Shown: positions 7,144-15,365 of the stretch, one piece after another
How the letters are laid out: each line of letters opens with the position of its first letter
Position numbering within the stretch: position 1 is the stretch's first letter
Source of the DNA: JANWHF01 sp036276235
Lineage (GTDB): Bacteria > Planctomycetota > Phycisphaerae > Tepidisphaerales > Tepidisphaeraceae
NCBI GenBank assembly: GCA_036276235.1
Contig: DATBDZ010000168.1
Coordinates: 1-24,517, forward strand
DNA: 24,517 nt
Reading direction: 5' to 3'
Made by a program: the position numbers and the translations under genes
Notes under the pieces: generated by a model
Seen by the model: the letters and a program-made list of their open reading frames with translations, nothing else
What the model was told of the DNA's origin: nothing
The model's database searches: none

Positions 7144-8430
7144 ATGAGCAACACGGCGTCATCCTCTCCCGTTACAACCCTCGGCCTCGCCCCCAGCTTC
7201 GGCTTCGGCGATCGGATGGGCCTGGCCACACCCGGCCATGTCACCGCGATGCGCCAGAAAGGCGCGGGAATTCTTCCGATCTTCGCGCAGCAATCGATCC
7301 GCGAAATGACGCGGACCAATCGCACGGCGCAACAGGTGATGGACGATGCCCTGCGCGGCGCGAAGTCTGCCGGCTACACCGGCCCGCAAGGCGCCGATGC
7401 CGATCATCTGAAAACGACGGAAGATGTCGATCGCACCGCAGCCGCCGGGTTTACTTTCTTCACGATCGATCCGTCGGCGGAAGTGGACGCCAAGGCCGAC
7501 GATTATTCTTCCGATGAGCTGGCGGCCAAGTTCCGCGCCGTGCAGACCGAGGTCGATTGGGTCGGCAACTATGAAGGCAAAAAGATTCGCGTCCTGCCCG
7601 CGACGACAATCGATCTGACCAAGCCCGTCGTCGCCAAGGCGGCGGTGAAATATGGCCGCGCGATCAATCTTGCGGTGCGGCTGGCCAATCACATCCGCTC
7701 GGTGATGAATGAAAACGGGGCCGATCACGAGATCGAGCTGAGCGTCGATGAAACCCCGCAGCCGACCACGCTGGCCGAGCATTACATCATCGCCGAGCAG
7801 TGCGTGAAACATGGGATGAAGCTCGTCAGCCTCGCGCCGCGATTCATTGGCGATTTTGAAAAGGGTGTCGATTACAAAGGGAATCTCGTCGAGCTGGAGC
7901 GATCGCTCGCGGAGCATGCCGCCATCGCGACCATGTTGGGTGGCTACAAGCTGAGCCTGCATTCGGGTTCTGACAAGATTTCGATCTACGCACTGCTCGC
8001 ACGACAAACGCACGGGCGTTTTCATGTGAAGACCGCCGGCACAAGCTATCTCGAAGCCCTGCGCGTCGCCGCGCGGCATGATGTCAAACTCTTCCGCGCC
8101 ATCGTCGATTTTTCGCGCAGCCGCTACGATCAGGACAAGGCCACCTATCACGTATCCGCGACGCTCGCGGATGCTCCCGAATCTTCGCGCATCAGCGATG
8201 CGGGCCAGTTGGAGAAGACCTACCTCGGCAACTGGGCCGACGCCGCGCCGGGCACGGGGCTGTCAGATCCCGGCCGCCAGATTTTGCATTGCACCTTCGG
8301 CTCCGTGCTGACGCACAAAGAATTCGGCCCCGCCCTGCGGCATCTTCTGGAGCTACACGCCGACACGTATCATGATGTGCTGGCGTTTCATTTTGGGAAA
8401 CACCTGGAGGCGCTGAAGGCCGGGATGTGA
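7144..8430 (+). CDS. uxaE: Tagaturonate/fructuronate epimerase-like protein (UxaE family)
   Basis: Encodes 428 residues from the ATG at 7144 (AGGA 8 nt upstream); a TTG at 7120 is an earlier in-frame option. It looks like the UxaE family described in Thermotoga, which interconverts D-tagaturonate and D-fructuronate and so joins the galacturonate and glucuronate routes. Visible landmarks are the N-terminal APSFGFGDRMGLATPGH, the charged EIELSVDETPQPTT segment, and the strongly conserved-looking block SLHSGSDKISIY...FHVKTAGTSYLEALR around residues 270-306, with its His/Lys/Ser residues. The end LELHADTYHDVLAFHFGKHL is typical of a compact cytosolic enzyme. The UxaC-like gene lies 117 bp downstream on the same strand, supporting a hexuronate role. 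Assigned from memory of the family, not from a search. Confidence 0.75.
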   Translation: MSNTASSSPVTTLGLAPSFGFGDRMGLATPGHVTAMRQKGAGILPIFAQQSIREMTRTNRTAQQVMDDALRGAKSAGYTGPQGADADHLKTTEDVDRTAAAGFTFFTIDPSAEVDAKADDYSSDELAAKFRAVQTEVDWVGNYEGKKIRVLPATTIDLTKPVVAKAAVKYGRAINLAVRLANHIRSVMNENGADHEIELSVDETPQPTTLAEHYIIAEQCVKHGMKLVSLAPRFIGDFEKGVDYKGNLVELERSLAEHAAIATMLGGYKLSLHSGSDKISIYALLARQTHGRFHVKTAGTSYLEALRVAARHDVKLFRAIVDFSRSRYDQDKATYHVSATLADAPESSRISDAGQLEKTYLGNWADAAPGTGLSDPGRQILHCTFGSVLTHKEFGPALRHLLELHADTYHDVLAFHFGKHLEALKAGM

Positions 8431-8440
8431 TTCGGTGACA

Positions 8441-8524
8441 AATGAAAAATGAAAAATGAAAAGTGAAAAATGGGGAAAGGAAGCAGCTCTTACATTTTTC
8501 ATTTTTCACTTTACATTTTTCATT
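8441..8524. repeat. A/T-rich palindrome between the uxaE and uxaC-like genes
   Basis: The left arm 8441-8472 is built of GAAAAATGAAAAATG-type units and the right arm 8493-8524 is its imperfect inverse (CATTTTTCATTTTTCACTTT). A 20-nt G/C-richer loop separates them. Its composition is unlike anything else in the window. In the mRNA it would fold into a long A-U stem ending 10 nt before the GGAGG of the downstream gene. Confidence 0.8.
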
Positions 8525-8546
8525 CGCGACTTTTGGAGGCGGCCAT

Positions 8547-9863
8547 ATGCCAGACCAGATTCTGAACACCGAAGATGTGTCGGCGGCGGTAACGGATGCC
8601 CTATCCGCGCAGCCGGTTTGGGATTTGCACACGCATCTTTATCCGCCGGCGTTTGGGACGCCTGTCAGCAATGCCAGCGGTAAGGTCGATCCGCGCGGGT
8701 TGATGCTTTGGGGGGTTGATGAGCTGATCACGTATCACTATCTCATCGCCGAGGTGTATCGGATTGTGCCGGCAACGAAGTTGCCTTACGAGCAGTTCTG
8801 GAAGATGTCCAAGCGCCAGCAGGCGGATCACATCTGGAAGCATTTGTTCGCCGAGCGCACTCCCGTTTCCGAAGCCTGTCGCGGCGTGCTGACCGCCATC
8901 AATCTGCTCGGCTTCGATCCCAACGACGGCCTGGAAAAAATCCGCAGGTATTTCGATCAGCAGGACCCCGATCAGTACATCGATCGCGTGATGAAGCTGG
9001 CGAATGTCTCGCGCATCACGATGACGAATGCCGTCTTCGATGACAACGAGCGCAATCGCTGGCTCGCCGACAGCAACGTGGGTTCTGATCCGCGCTTCCG
9101 TGCCGTGCTGCGGATCGATCCGCTGCTTTCGGATTGGCCGGGCGCTTCGAAGAAGCTAGCCGAATGGGGCTACAAAACATCGCCGGAGCTGAATCAAACG
9201 AGCATTGATGAGGCAAAACGATTTCTCGGCGATTGGGTCGATCGGATGAAGGCGATTTACATTGCCGTCAGTCAGCCCCCCGAATTTCGCTATCCTGCCG
9301 AGGGAGATCAGACCACCCGAGCCGGCCAGACGATTCTGGAAAAAGTCATTCTGCCGACCTGCGCGCAGCGCAAGCTGCCGTTCGCGATGATGATCGGCTC
9401 GCGGCGATTTGCCAACCCTCATCTTCAGGATGCCGGCGACATGCTCGGCAAGGCGGATGTGCAGGCGGTTGTCCGCCTTTGCCAGAATTTCCCCGATAAC
9501 AAATTCATGCTCACCATGCTCTCGCGCGAAAACCAGCATGAGCTGGCGGTCGCTGCCCGGAAGTTCGGCAACCTCATGGTCTTCGGCTGCTGGTGGTTTG
9601 TGAACAATCCCTCCCTCATCGAAGAGATCACCCGCATGCGCATGGAGCTGCTCGGCACCAGCTTCATCCCGCAGCATTCCGATGCCCGCATTCTCGATCA
9701 GCTCGTATACAAATGGGACCACAGCCGCAAGATCATCGGACAGGTGATGATCGATAAATACCACGATCTGATGCAAACCGGATGGAAGCTCACCCGCTCA
9801 CAGGTGCGGCGGGATGTGAAGCAGTATTTGAATGACAATTTTGTGGAGTTTTTGGGGAGGTAG
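8547..9863 (+). CDS. uxaC: Glucuronate/galacturonate isomerase-like protein (UxaC-type amidohydrolase fold)
   Basis: Encodes 438 residues from the ATG at 8547, fixed by GGAGG at 8535-8539 with a 7-nt gap. The frame is open upstream to 8463 only through the A/T-rich palindrome. The metal site signature of the amidohydrolase superfamily appears as WDLHTHLYPP with His28 and His30. Further recognisable uronate isomerase features are WGVDELITYHYLIAEVYR, TPVSEACRGVLTAI and a C-terminal GTSFIPQHSDARILDQLVYKW. UxaC enzymes convert D-glucuronate to D-fructuronate and D-galacturonate to D-tagaturonate, the substrates of the UxaE-type neighbour. It is a little shorter than the usual 460-470 residues and may be a divergent planctomycetal branch with a different sugar acid substrate. 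The TAG stop (9861-9863) is the start of a G/T-rich repeat. Confidence 0.7.
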   Translation: MPDQILNTEDVSAAVTDALSAQPVWDLHTHLYPPAFGTPVSNASGKVDPRGLMLWGVDELITYHYLIAEVYRIVPATKLPYEQFWKMSKRQQADHIWKHLFAERTPVSEACRGVLTAINLLGFDPNDGLEKIRRYFDQQDPDQYIDRVMKLANVSRITMTNAVFDDNERNRWLADSNVGSDPRFRAVLRIDPLLSDWPGASKKLAEWGYKTSPELNQTSIDEAKRFLGDWVDRMKAIYIAVSQPPEFRYPAEGDQTTRAGQTILEKVILPTCAQRKLPFAMMIGSRRFANPHLQDAGDMLGKADVQAVVRLCQNFPDNKFMLTMLSRENQHELAVAARKFGNLMVFGCWWFVNNPSLIEEITRMRMELLGTSFIPQHSDARILDQLVYKWDHSRKIIGQVMIDKYHDLMQTGWKLTRSQVRRDVKQYLNDNFVEFLGR

Positions 9864-9885
9864 TGGGTGGTGGGTTGTTGGTTGT
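9861..9885. repeat. Type E repeat, G/T-rich copy
   Basis: TAGTGGGTGGTGGGTTGTTG and following bases start at the TAG stop codon of the UxaC-like gene. The inverse, A/C-rich form occurs at 10079-10113 and 13358-13397. Together with 10079-10113 it forms a loose long-range inverted pair around 9886-10078. Confidence 0.65.
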
Positions 9886-9936
9886 GTGTGGTTCGTTGTT
9901 AAATGCCGAGCGCTGAAAACAGTTCGGCAAGGGTGC

Positions 9937-9964
9937 CACAGGTCGGCGTACTCGCAGACCTGTG
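9937..9964. repeat. Type D hairpin repeat
   Basis: CACAGGTC (9937-9944) and GACCTGTG (9957-9964) form an 8-bp stem around 12 nt, followed by TGTATACCC and another ACACAGGTCT. It lies within the spacer between the UxaC-like gene and the beta-helix gene. Confidence 0.6.
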
Positions 9965-10008
9965 CCTCTTTGTATACCCATTGAACACAGGTCTAACCCC
10001 GAAACTGC

Positions 10009-10063
10009 GGCGGGCAGTGCCCGCCCTACGCCGCATTGGCCCGTAGGGCGGGCACTGCCCGCC
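10009..10063. repeat. Type C palindrome, perfect 22-bp arms
   Basis: GGCGGGCAGTGCCC-GCCCTACG at 10009-10030 and its exact inverse at 10042-10063 are separated by 11 nt. The same 22-mer occurs alone at 1711-1732. It sits between the converging UxaC-like and beta-helix genes and could act as a bidirectional transcript end. Confidence 0.85.
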
Positions 10064-10078
10064 GTCTTCGTCTGCCCT

Positions 10079-10113
10079 CAACAACCCACCACCTACAACC
10101 TACTACCCACCAC
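10079..10113. repeat. Type E repeat, A/C-rich copy overlapping a gene end
   Basis: CAACAACCCACCACCTACAA followed by CCTACTACCCACCAC. Read on the minus strand it provides the last six codons (VVGSRL) and the TAG stop (10095-10093) of the beta-helix gene. Confidence 0.65.
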
Positions 10114-13100
10114 GGCGAAATGAACAGTCAACAATTTGCCGACCGGCTCCGTCGAGGCGGTATCCGCATAAACCTGCACCGTAATCGTGTGCTTCCCGGC
10201 GGCAAAGGCGCCGGAAAGATATCGGCCGCCAACATCTCCGAAAAGCGAAAACGGCGCTTGTTTTTCGATTCGGAATCGGCTGTTGCCGTCCAGACCAAAG
10301 ACGACGCTGCCAGGCACGCCGTCCCTTAGCACGGCAACCACATCGAGGTCTTTCGGAATATTGCTCAGGTTAACCGTGGCCCCGTCCGTCAGCGGCATAA
10401 TGGTCTGCCCCGTGCGCGCATCAACCAGAAATAGCCCAGCTATCTGCGGCTGCTGAAGCTCAACAGCGCCGATATCCACCATCCCATGACTAATGCGCGG
10501 CAGCCCGCGCTGATCGGTGGTGACGCTTTTGGGGATCAGTTCGTTTGAGCCGCGATCCACGGCCGGGCTGCCGGGCAGCGGCGGCATCGCCGCGGTGAAT
10601 TGGCCGTAATAACCCAACGGCGCGAGTTTGGGATCGAGCGGATGGGCGGTCGTGCCTTGAAGATCCGATTGGGTCCAGCCGAAGCTACCGTCGGCTTTGC
10701 CGATCAGGTTATGTCCAAGTGAATGGATAGTGCCTGAAATGTCGGGGCCGGAGCCGTCAGCCGACATCACGCTGTTGTCGGCAACGATGGAGTTGGACAT
10801 GTTGAACGGTACAGGGCTGCGGTCTCCGAAGATGTTGTTCAGGATTCCGCCGCCCGCCAGGTAAGCTTCGTTGCCCGCGACCGTGACGCTATTGAAAGTC
10901 ATTATCCCACTGTTGAACAGCCCGCCGCCGAATCCGACCTGACCCTCGTATTGGGTAGCGTCACTAGCCGTATTATCCGCGATGGTCACATTGGTAAGGT
11001 TCATCGTGGCAAAGTAAGCATTGAAAGCGCCGCCGCCGTCGAGGGCGGAGTTATGTGAAATGTTGACATTGGTGAGATTTGCCGTCCCCTCGTTGGAGAT
11101 GCCGCCGCCGACGCCGATGGCGAGGTAGCGGACGTTGGTTGACGTATTGTTCGTGATGTTGACGTTTGTTAAATCGAGCTGGGACGAATTGTCTATTCCT
11201 CCGCCGCTGTTCCGCGAAATGTTTCCTCTCACGATGGTCATGCTGCCCTCATTCGCGATGCCGCCTCCGGCGCCAGTGTTCACAACGTGGTTGTCAATTA
11301 TATTCACGTTTTGAAGCGTCGCGGTGGCATAGGACTCGTTGAAGATGCCGGCCCCACCCTCCCAGATGGCGCTATTGCCGGAAATGGTTACGCCCGTCAG
11401 GAACATGGTGCCGCTATTGTCAATGCCGCCGCCCTGGGTTGAGGCGATGTTGCCCGAAATCGTGGAGTCGCTCAGGTGAAGCTCGCCGTAATTGGTTATG
11501 CCGGAGTCGTAGCACCCGGTGACCGCGATTCGTGAAACGTCGGCAATCGTACCCGGGGCGATTCCAATGCCCGCGATTCCGGCAATGAACGTTTTGCCCT
11601 CCAGCGTCACGTCCGCCGCCGGACCGTCTATCGTGATCGTGTGATGGCCGCTGAGTAGCACATCCCCGATCCCGATTGTGCGCGGCGTAGCAAACAAAGC
11701 AGGGTCGAAGTTCATCGCCGCATCCGCCTTCGTTGCGTCCACCAGCGCGACGGCATCACCCAGGCCAAGCAACCCGCTGCCGCTGCTGGCGTTGAACTTG
11801 AGGCTGGTCACCACCGCCGGCGCGTCGGTGACATTTATTGTGAATGTGATCAGGTTTGACAGCGCCGAGGAATCAGTGGCGCCGAGGGAAACGCTCAACA
11901 CGCCTGGAACCAAAAACGAATGCGCCAGGCGGCTCAGTGTGCCGAGCTTTGTGACGCGCAAGCTCGAATCTGGCGAGCCATCTCCCCAATTCACGACGAC
12001 TGTAATGGGCAGTTTGCCAGAAGGAGATTCAATCGATCCGAGGTTAATCGCGGTAGGTTTGAACCGCAGAGCCGCTTGCGCTGGCGGAGCCGTAAGCGTC
12101 AGAGAAACAGGCCCGGACATCTGCACCGCGCCGATGTCCACCTTTCCACCGCTCACCCGCGGCTTCTCTCGTTGATCCGTCGTTGTTCCCGCAGGCAGCA
12201 GCGCGATTGATCCGGCGCCGAGTGCCGGGCTTCCGCCGGTGGGCGGCATCGTTTTGGTTGTGCCGCCGTAGTTGGCAAGGGGCGCGAGACGCGGGTCCAA
12301 AGGATGGGCCGCAGTGCCCGATATGTCCGAGCTCACAAGCCCGACCACGCCGTCCGCCTGGCCGATCAGATTATGGCCCAGCGAGTGCACATCGACACTC
12401 GTCGTGATGATCCCCCCGATATCCGGCTCCCTGGCATCAAAGTAATCGAGCACGTTTCCCGCGACGATGCTGTTGGCCATGGTGACGGTGGCGGTCTTGG
12501 AGGTGTAGCGGTCGTTGACGATGCCGCCGCCCTCTGCGGATGCGACGTTGTTCGAGATCGTCACATTCACCAGCGACGCCGAGCCGCTGTTGTAAAGGGC
12601 GCCTCCGCTGCCTGCCTGATTGTTGGAGAGCGTGTCGTTGATCAGCGAGAGTGTTGCTTCGTTGTCAATCGCTCCGCCGCTGTCGGAAGTCTGGTTGCCC
12701 GAGATCGTTGTGCCGGTGATTGTGAGAGATCCGACGTTATCGATGGCTCCGCCCGCATCACCGCTGTTCTGCGCGAAGGTATCGTTGGCGAGATTCGCCG
12801 TCCCGTAGTTATCGAGCGCGCCGGCTCCTCCGTTGGTTGGGACGCAGTTGGAGACAGATCCATTTAGAAAGGCGAGCGTTCCGTGGTTGATAATCGCGGT
12901 TTCAAAACAATTGGCAATGTTAACGTTGCTGATCATCGCGTTGACGCCACGATCAATCACGAGAGCGCCTTCGCTATAGTAGTTCGGATTTGTGATGGTC
13001 AGCGCCGCCGATGGGTCGGAGATGGCAATGGGCTGGCGCGTATTGCTCAGCTCAAGCGAGGTGTCAGTCAGCGTGATTTTGCGCGGGACGTCAAATACCT

Positions 13101-13311
13101 TTGGGTCAAAAACAATTGTGCAAGGCGTCGGACTTTGATTGGCAAGTCCAACGGCGTCGCGCAGCGTGATCAGGCCGGCGGGCAAGGCGGACACCGAGTC
13201 GTCGAGTGTCGTGTTAACGACCACACTGCTCAGCAGCATGCGCGGCTCAAGCTGATCAACACCCGCTCGCGGTCGTCGCCGACGATCGCAACGCGCGTTC
13301 CTCTTCCGCAT
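10093..13311 (-). CDS. Large exported parallel beta-helix protein with LEPR-XLL signal motif
   Basis: Encodes 1072 residues from the ATG at 13311 (GAGGG 7 nt upstream). The N-terminus is very basic and leads into LEPRMLLS (21-28), the planctomycetal LEPR-XLL motif of exported proteins. A CSLREA-like start follows (GLITLRDAVGLANQ, 46-60). Two long right-handed beta-helix regions are made of short repeats such as NSGTMFLTGVTISGN and NNTASDATQ. Each ends in a 'choice-of-anchor Q' type tail (TTDQREKPRVSGGKVDIGAV near 385 and TTDQRGLPRISHGMVDIGAV near 950). Between them is a PKD-like module with VNWGDGS. The C-terminal ~115 residues form an Ig-like domain (GSVVFGLDGNSRFRIEKQAP). Likely surface-exposed, binding or degrading polysaccharide. 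It lies antisense inside the hexuronate module and is flanked by type E repeats. The stop and last residues come from repeat sequence. Confidence 0.85.
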   Translation of the reverse strand: MRKRNARCDRRRRPRAGVDQLEPRMLLSSVVVNTTLDDSVSALPAGLITLRDAVGLANQSPTPCTIVFDPKVFDVPRKITLTDTSLELSNTRQPIAISDPSAALTITNPNYYSEGALVIDRGVNAMISNVNIANCFETAIINHGTLAFLNGSVSNCVPTNGGAGALDNYGTANLANDTFAQNSGDAGGAIDNVGSLTITGTTISGNQTSDSGGAIDNEATLSLINDTLSNNQAGSGGALYNSGSASLVNVTISNNVASAEGGGIVNDRYTSKTATVTMANSIVAGNVLDYFDAREPDIGGIITTSVDVHSLGHNLIGQADGVVGLVSSDISGTAAHPLDPRLAPLANYGGTTKTMPPTGGSPALGAGSIALLPAGTTTDQREKPRVSGGKVDIGAVQMSGPVSLTLTAPPAQAALRFKPTAINLGSIESPSGKLPITVVVNWGDGSPDSSLRVTKLGTLSRLAHSFLVPGVLSVSLGATDSSALSNLITFTINVTDAPAVVTSLKFNASSGSGLLGLGDAVALVDATKADAAMNFDPALFATPRTIGIGDVLLSGHHTITIDGPAADVTLEGKTFIAGIAGIGIAPGTIADVSRIAVTGCYDSGITNYGELHLSDSTISGNIASTQGGGIDNSGTMFLTGVTISGNSAIWEGGAGIFNESYATATLQNVNIIDNHVVNTGAGGGIANEGSMTIVRGNISRNSGGGIDNSSQLDLTNVNITNNTSTNVRYLAIGVGGGISNEGTANLTNVNISHNSALDGGGAFNAYFATMNLTNVTIADNTASDATQYEGQVGFGGGLFNSGIMTFNSVTVAGNEAYLAGGGILNNIFGDRSPVPFNMSNSIVADNSVMSADGSGPDISGTIHSLGHNLIGKADGSFGWTQSDLQGTTAHPLDPKLAPLGYYGQFTAAMPPLPGSPAVDRGSNELIPKSVTTDQRGLPRISHGMVDIGAVELQQPQIAGLFLVDARTGQTIMPLTDGATVNLSNIPKDLDVVAVLRDGVPGSVVFGLDGNSRFRIEKQAPFSLFGDVGGRYLSGAFAAGKHTITVQVYADTASTEPVGKLLTVHFAVVGSRL

Positions 13312-13357
13312 GAGTGGCCCTCTGTTACCCGAGTTATTGAATCGAATCCCCGGCTAC

Positions 13358-13397
13358 CTTACAACCAACCACCAACAACCCACAACGGACAACCCAA
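13358..13397. repeat. Type E repeat, A/C-rich copy before the Ldh2 gene
   Basis: Runs of ACAACCAACCACCAACAACC and related bases, almost free of G on the + strand, reach right up to the Ldh2-family ATG at 13398. It has the same orientation as 10079-10113, so the beta-helix gene lies between two direct type E copies. It replaces any recognisable ribosome binding site for the next gene. Confidence 0.55.
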
Positions 13398-14492
13398 ATG
13401 CTCAACTACGTAATGCCCACCGAAGTCCACGACCGCATCATCGAAGCCGCCTATCGCGGGCGCGGGTTTACCGCCGAGGAGTCGAAGATCGCCGCCAGCG
13501 TCGCGCGCTCGGCCGCCTGGCACGGCATCAAAACGCACAACGGCATCAAAGCCATCGGCCTGGATGATCATCTGGGCTCCAAAGTGGGCGGATGTGTACC
13601 GGCTGCGAATATCGAAAAGTTACCCACAAAGTACAAAGCCGTGCAACGGTGGAATTCCAACAAGAAGCTGGGGCAGGCGGTCGCCGTGGAGGCGATGAGC
13701 GAATGCATGCGAATGGCCGACGAATTCGGCATCGGCGCTGTCGCCGTCGATAACGCATTCCACTATCTCTGGGGCGGCGGCTACGTGATCGACGCCGCCG
13801 ACAAAGGCTACATCGCCTACACCTGCTGCACCGGCGCACTGGCGGAGGTCGTCCCCTTTGGCGGCAAATATCCGACACTGGGCACCAACCCGCATTCCTG
13901 GGGCTTCCCGACCCGCGAAGCGATCGGCTTCCCGATCTGCATCGACTGGGCGACGAGCACGATCGCGATGGGCCGCGTGCAGCAATTCGTCCGCGAAGGC
14001 CGCGCGCTGCCGCCGGGGGCCGCGGTAGATGCCGAAGGCCGCGAAACAACAGACGCGACGAAAGTGGCGGCCCTTCTCCCCTTCGGCGCACACAAAGGTT
14101 ATGGCCTGGCCCTGATCGACGAGATCCTTACCGCATATATGGGCTCATCGATCCCCACGATTCGCTGCCGCCCCCAGCAAGGCGCGGCTAACGAAAAGCA
14201 CACGCCCGCCTTCTATTTCCAATGCATGCGCCCCGACGCGATAGGCAGCGGCAATTACGCCCAAGGCCGCACGCAGACACAAAACGTAAAAGCAGTCCTC
14301 GCGGACGTGCTAGGCCACGGCAACGACAAATGCCTGCTCCCCGGCCAACTGGAGGCCCACGCCGCAAGGATCAGCCAACAGCACAACGGGTTGCTGTTTA
14401 CGAAAGCTGAGATTGATGCGTTTAGTGCGATTGCGAAGGAAGCGAAGGCGCCGTTTGATGCGGGGGTGCTGAAGCAGGTGGAGGTGGGTTGA
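13398..14492 (+). CDS. Ldh2-family (malate/L-lactate dehydrogenase type) NAD(P)-dependent oxidoreductase
   Basis: Encodes 364 residues from the ATG at 13398; another ATG at 13413 is equally possible because neither has a Shine-Dalgarno sequence. Family landmarks: HGIKTHNG (His42, His47) in the place of the usual HGvxSHG, NAFHYLWGGGYVIDAADKG with His122, and LPFGAHKGYGLALIDEIL (227-244), close to the family hallmark PFGGHKGYGL. Members reduce 2-keto acids or oxidise 2-hydroxy acids (malate, lactate, sulfolactate, ureidoglycolate, 2,3-diketogulonate). Lying downstream of uxaE and the UxaC-like gene on the same strand, it may reduce a keto-uronate product, but the substrate is inference. Cytosolic; no transmembrane segment seen. 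The UxaC-like gene is 3.5 kb upstream because the beta-helix gene intervenes. Confidence 0.8.
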   Translation: MLNYVMPTEVHDRIIEAAYRGRGFTAEESKIAASVARSAAWHGIKTHNGIKAIGLDDHLGSKVGGCVPAANIEKLPTKYKAVQRWNSNKKLGQAVAVEAMSECMRMADEFGIGAVAVDNAFHYLWGGGYVIDAADKGYIAYTCCTGALAEVVPFGGKYPTLGTNPHSWGFPTREAIGFPICIDWATSTIAMGRVQQFVREGRALPPGAAVDAEGRETTDATKVAALLPFGAHKGYGLALIDEILTAYMGSSIPTIRCRPQQGAANEKHTPAFYFQCMRPDAIGSGNYAQGRTQTQNVKAVLADVLGHGNDKCLLPGQLEAHAARISQQHNGLLFTKAEIDAFSAIAKEAKAPFDAGVLKQVEVG

Positions 14493-14598
14493 TCTGATTC
14501 CAACAGATTTGCCGCGCGAGAATTCCGCGCGACGGCGCATCCCACCTCGTGGTGGTTGCACGACTTGCCGCTCGGCTGTAATTCCCGAAACTACTGGG

Positions 14599-15222
14599 AT
14601 GGCAAAACGCGCATTTTTTGTTGTGGGTCCGGAGTCGTCGGGTAACCGTTATGTGACAGAATGCTTTGTGAACGCCGGTTGTTTCGGCGACTTTCAGCAT
14701 GAACAGCGGCTCGACAACGATGAGGGATTCGACGAGGCAACCGACACCGTTGTTTTTCGTCGGAGTGTGCCGCATGGGCCGAACTTTTCGTGGCCGGAGC
14801 TGAGTTATGAATTGTTCCGATCCCAAGAGCGCGGCTACCACGATGTCAAGGTATTGGCCTTGCTGAGAAACCAGTTCTGCACCATCGAATCGCACCTCAA
14901 CGGCAACAAATTTGATGGGAATGATAAGCATTCAAGGACGGCCGCGGAGGCCGAGCGGAAGATTGTCGGAGCAATGTTTCGCATCGCGTCATTCATCATG
15001 GAGAACAGGCTGCCTTGCTATTACATGACGTATGAGTCGCTGGCCCAGCCGGAATTCCTGTCGGCGGTTTTGTTTGATTGGGGGCTGGATGGGTCAAAAG
15101 TCAAAAAGTTCGAAGATGGAAATGAGCGCCACCTTAACAAACTGCGAGCGCCCCTTGATCGGAAAGAGAACAGATTAATGACCGCCGCAAGCAGCTTCAG
15201 CGCCGTACCGATCGAGCCATGA
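14599..15222 (+). CDS. P-loop sulfotransferase-like protein
   Basis: Encodes 207 residues from the ATG at 14599. The frame is open to an ATG at 14509 but those 30 codons cross two small hairpins and look non-coding. The N-terminus MAKRAFFVVGPESSGNRYVT has a strand followed by GPESSGNR (10-17), like the 5'-phosphosulfate-binding loop of PAPS-dependent sulfotransferases. Later FRRSVPHG (53-60) and KVLALLRNQFCTIESHL (84-100) resemble the strand and the Arg/Ser that contact the 3'-phosphate. At about 200 residues it is short for a sulfotransferase, so it could be a minimal member or another P-loop transferase acting on cell-surface glycans. No glycan genes are adjacent. It follows the Ldh2 gene by 106 bp and may be independent. 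Confidence 0.55.
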   Translation: MAKRAFFVVGPESSGNRYVTECFVNAGCFGDFQHEQRLDNDEGFDEATDTVVFRRSVPHGPNFSWPELSYELFRSQERGYHDVKVLALLRNQFCTIESHLNGNKFDGNDKHSRTAAEAERKIVGAMFRIASFIMENRLPCYYMTYESLAQPEFLSAVLFDWGLDGSKVKKFEDGNERHLNKLRAPLDRKENRLMTAASSFSAVPIEP

Positions 15223-15365
15223 CCAGATCAGCTGGTCGAATGGACTCGAAATCTCCGTATGACGTGGCGCGCGATGCGGATGCCGAGCCCAGTGGCTGAT
15301 CGGGTCTCCGGGCGCATTCTACCATGGGCATCAGGCCGAAACTAACCGCACGAAGTTCGCAAAAC

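Noticed and set aside
7159..8151. 330-codon open frame on - opposite uxaE
   Set aside because: Shadow frame; the + strand gene has clear family motifs and a ribosome binding site.
10093..13311. The repetitive glycine/asparagine coding sequence considered as an autotransporter
   Set aside because: No C-terminal beta-barrel is present; the end is an Ig-like domain, and the LEPR-XLL start fits a planctomycetal exported protein.
14493..14598. Two dyads (CGCGCG pair near 14514-14531 and CCACCTCGTGGTGG near 14545) considered as regulatory sites
   Set aside because: Short GC-rich dyads arise easily by chance here and no promoter or T run accompanies them.
15223..15365. Small hairpin GACCAG/CTGGTC just after the sulfotransferase-like gene as a terminator
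   Set aside because: The stem is only 6 bp and there is no T run.
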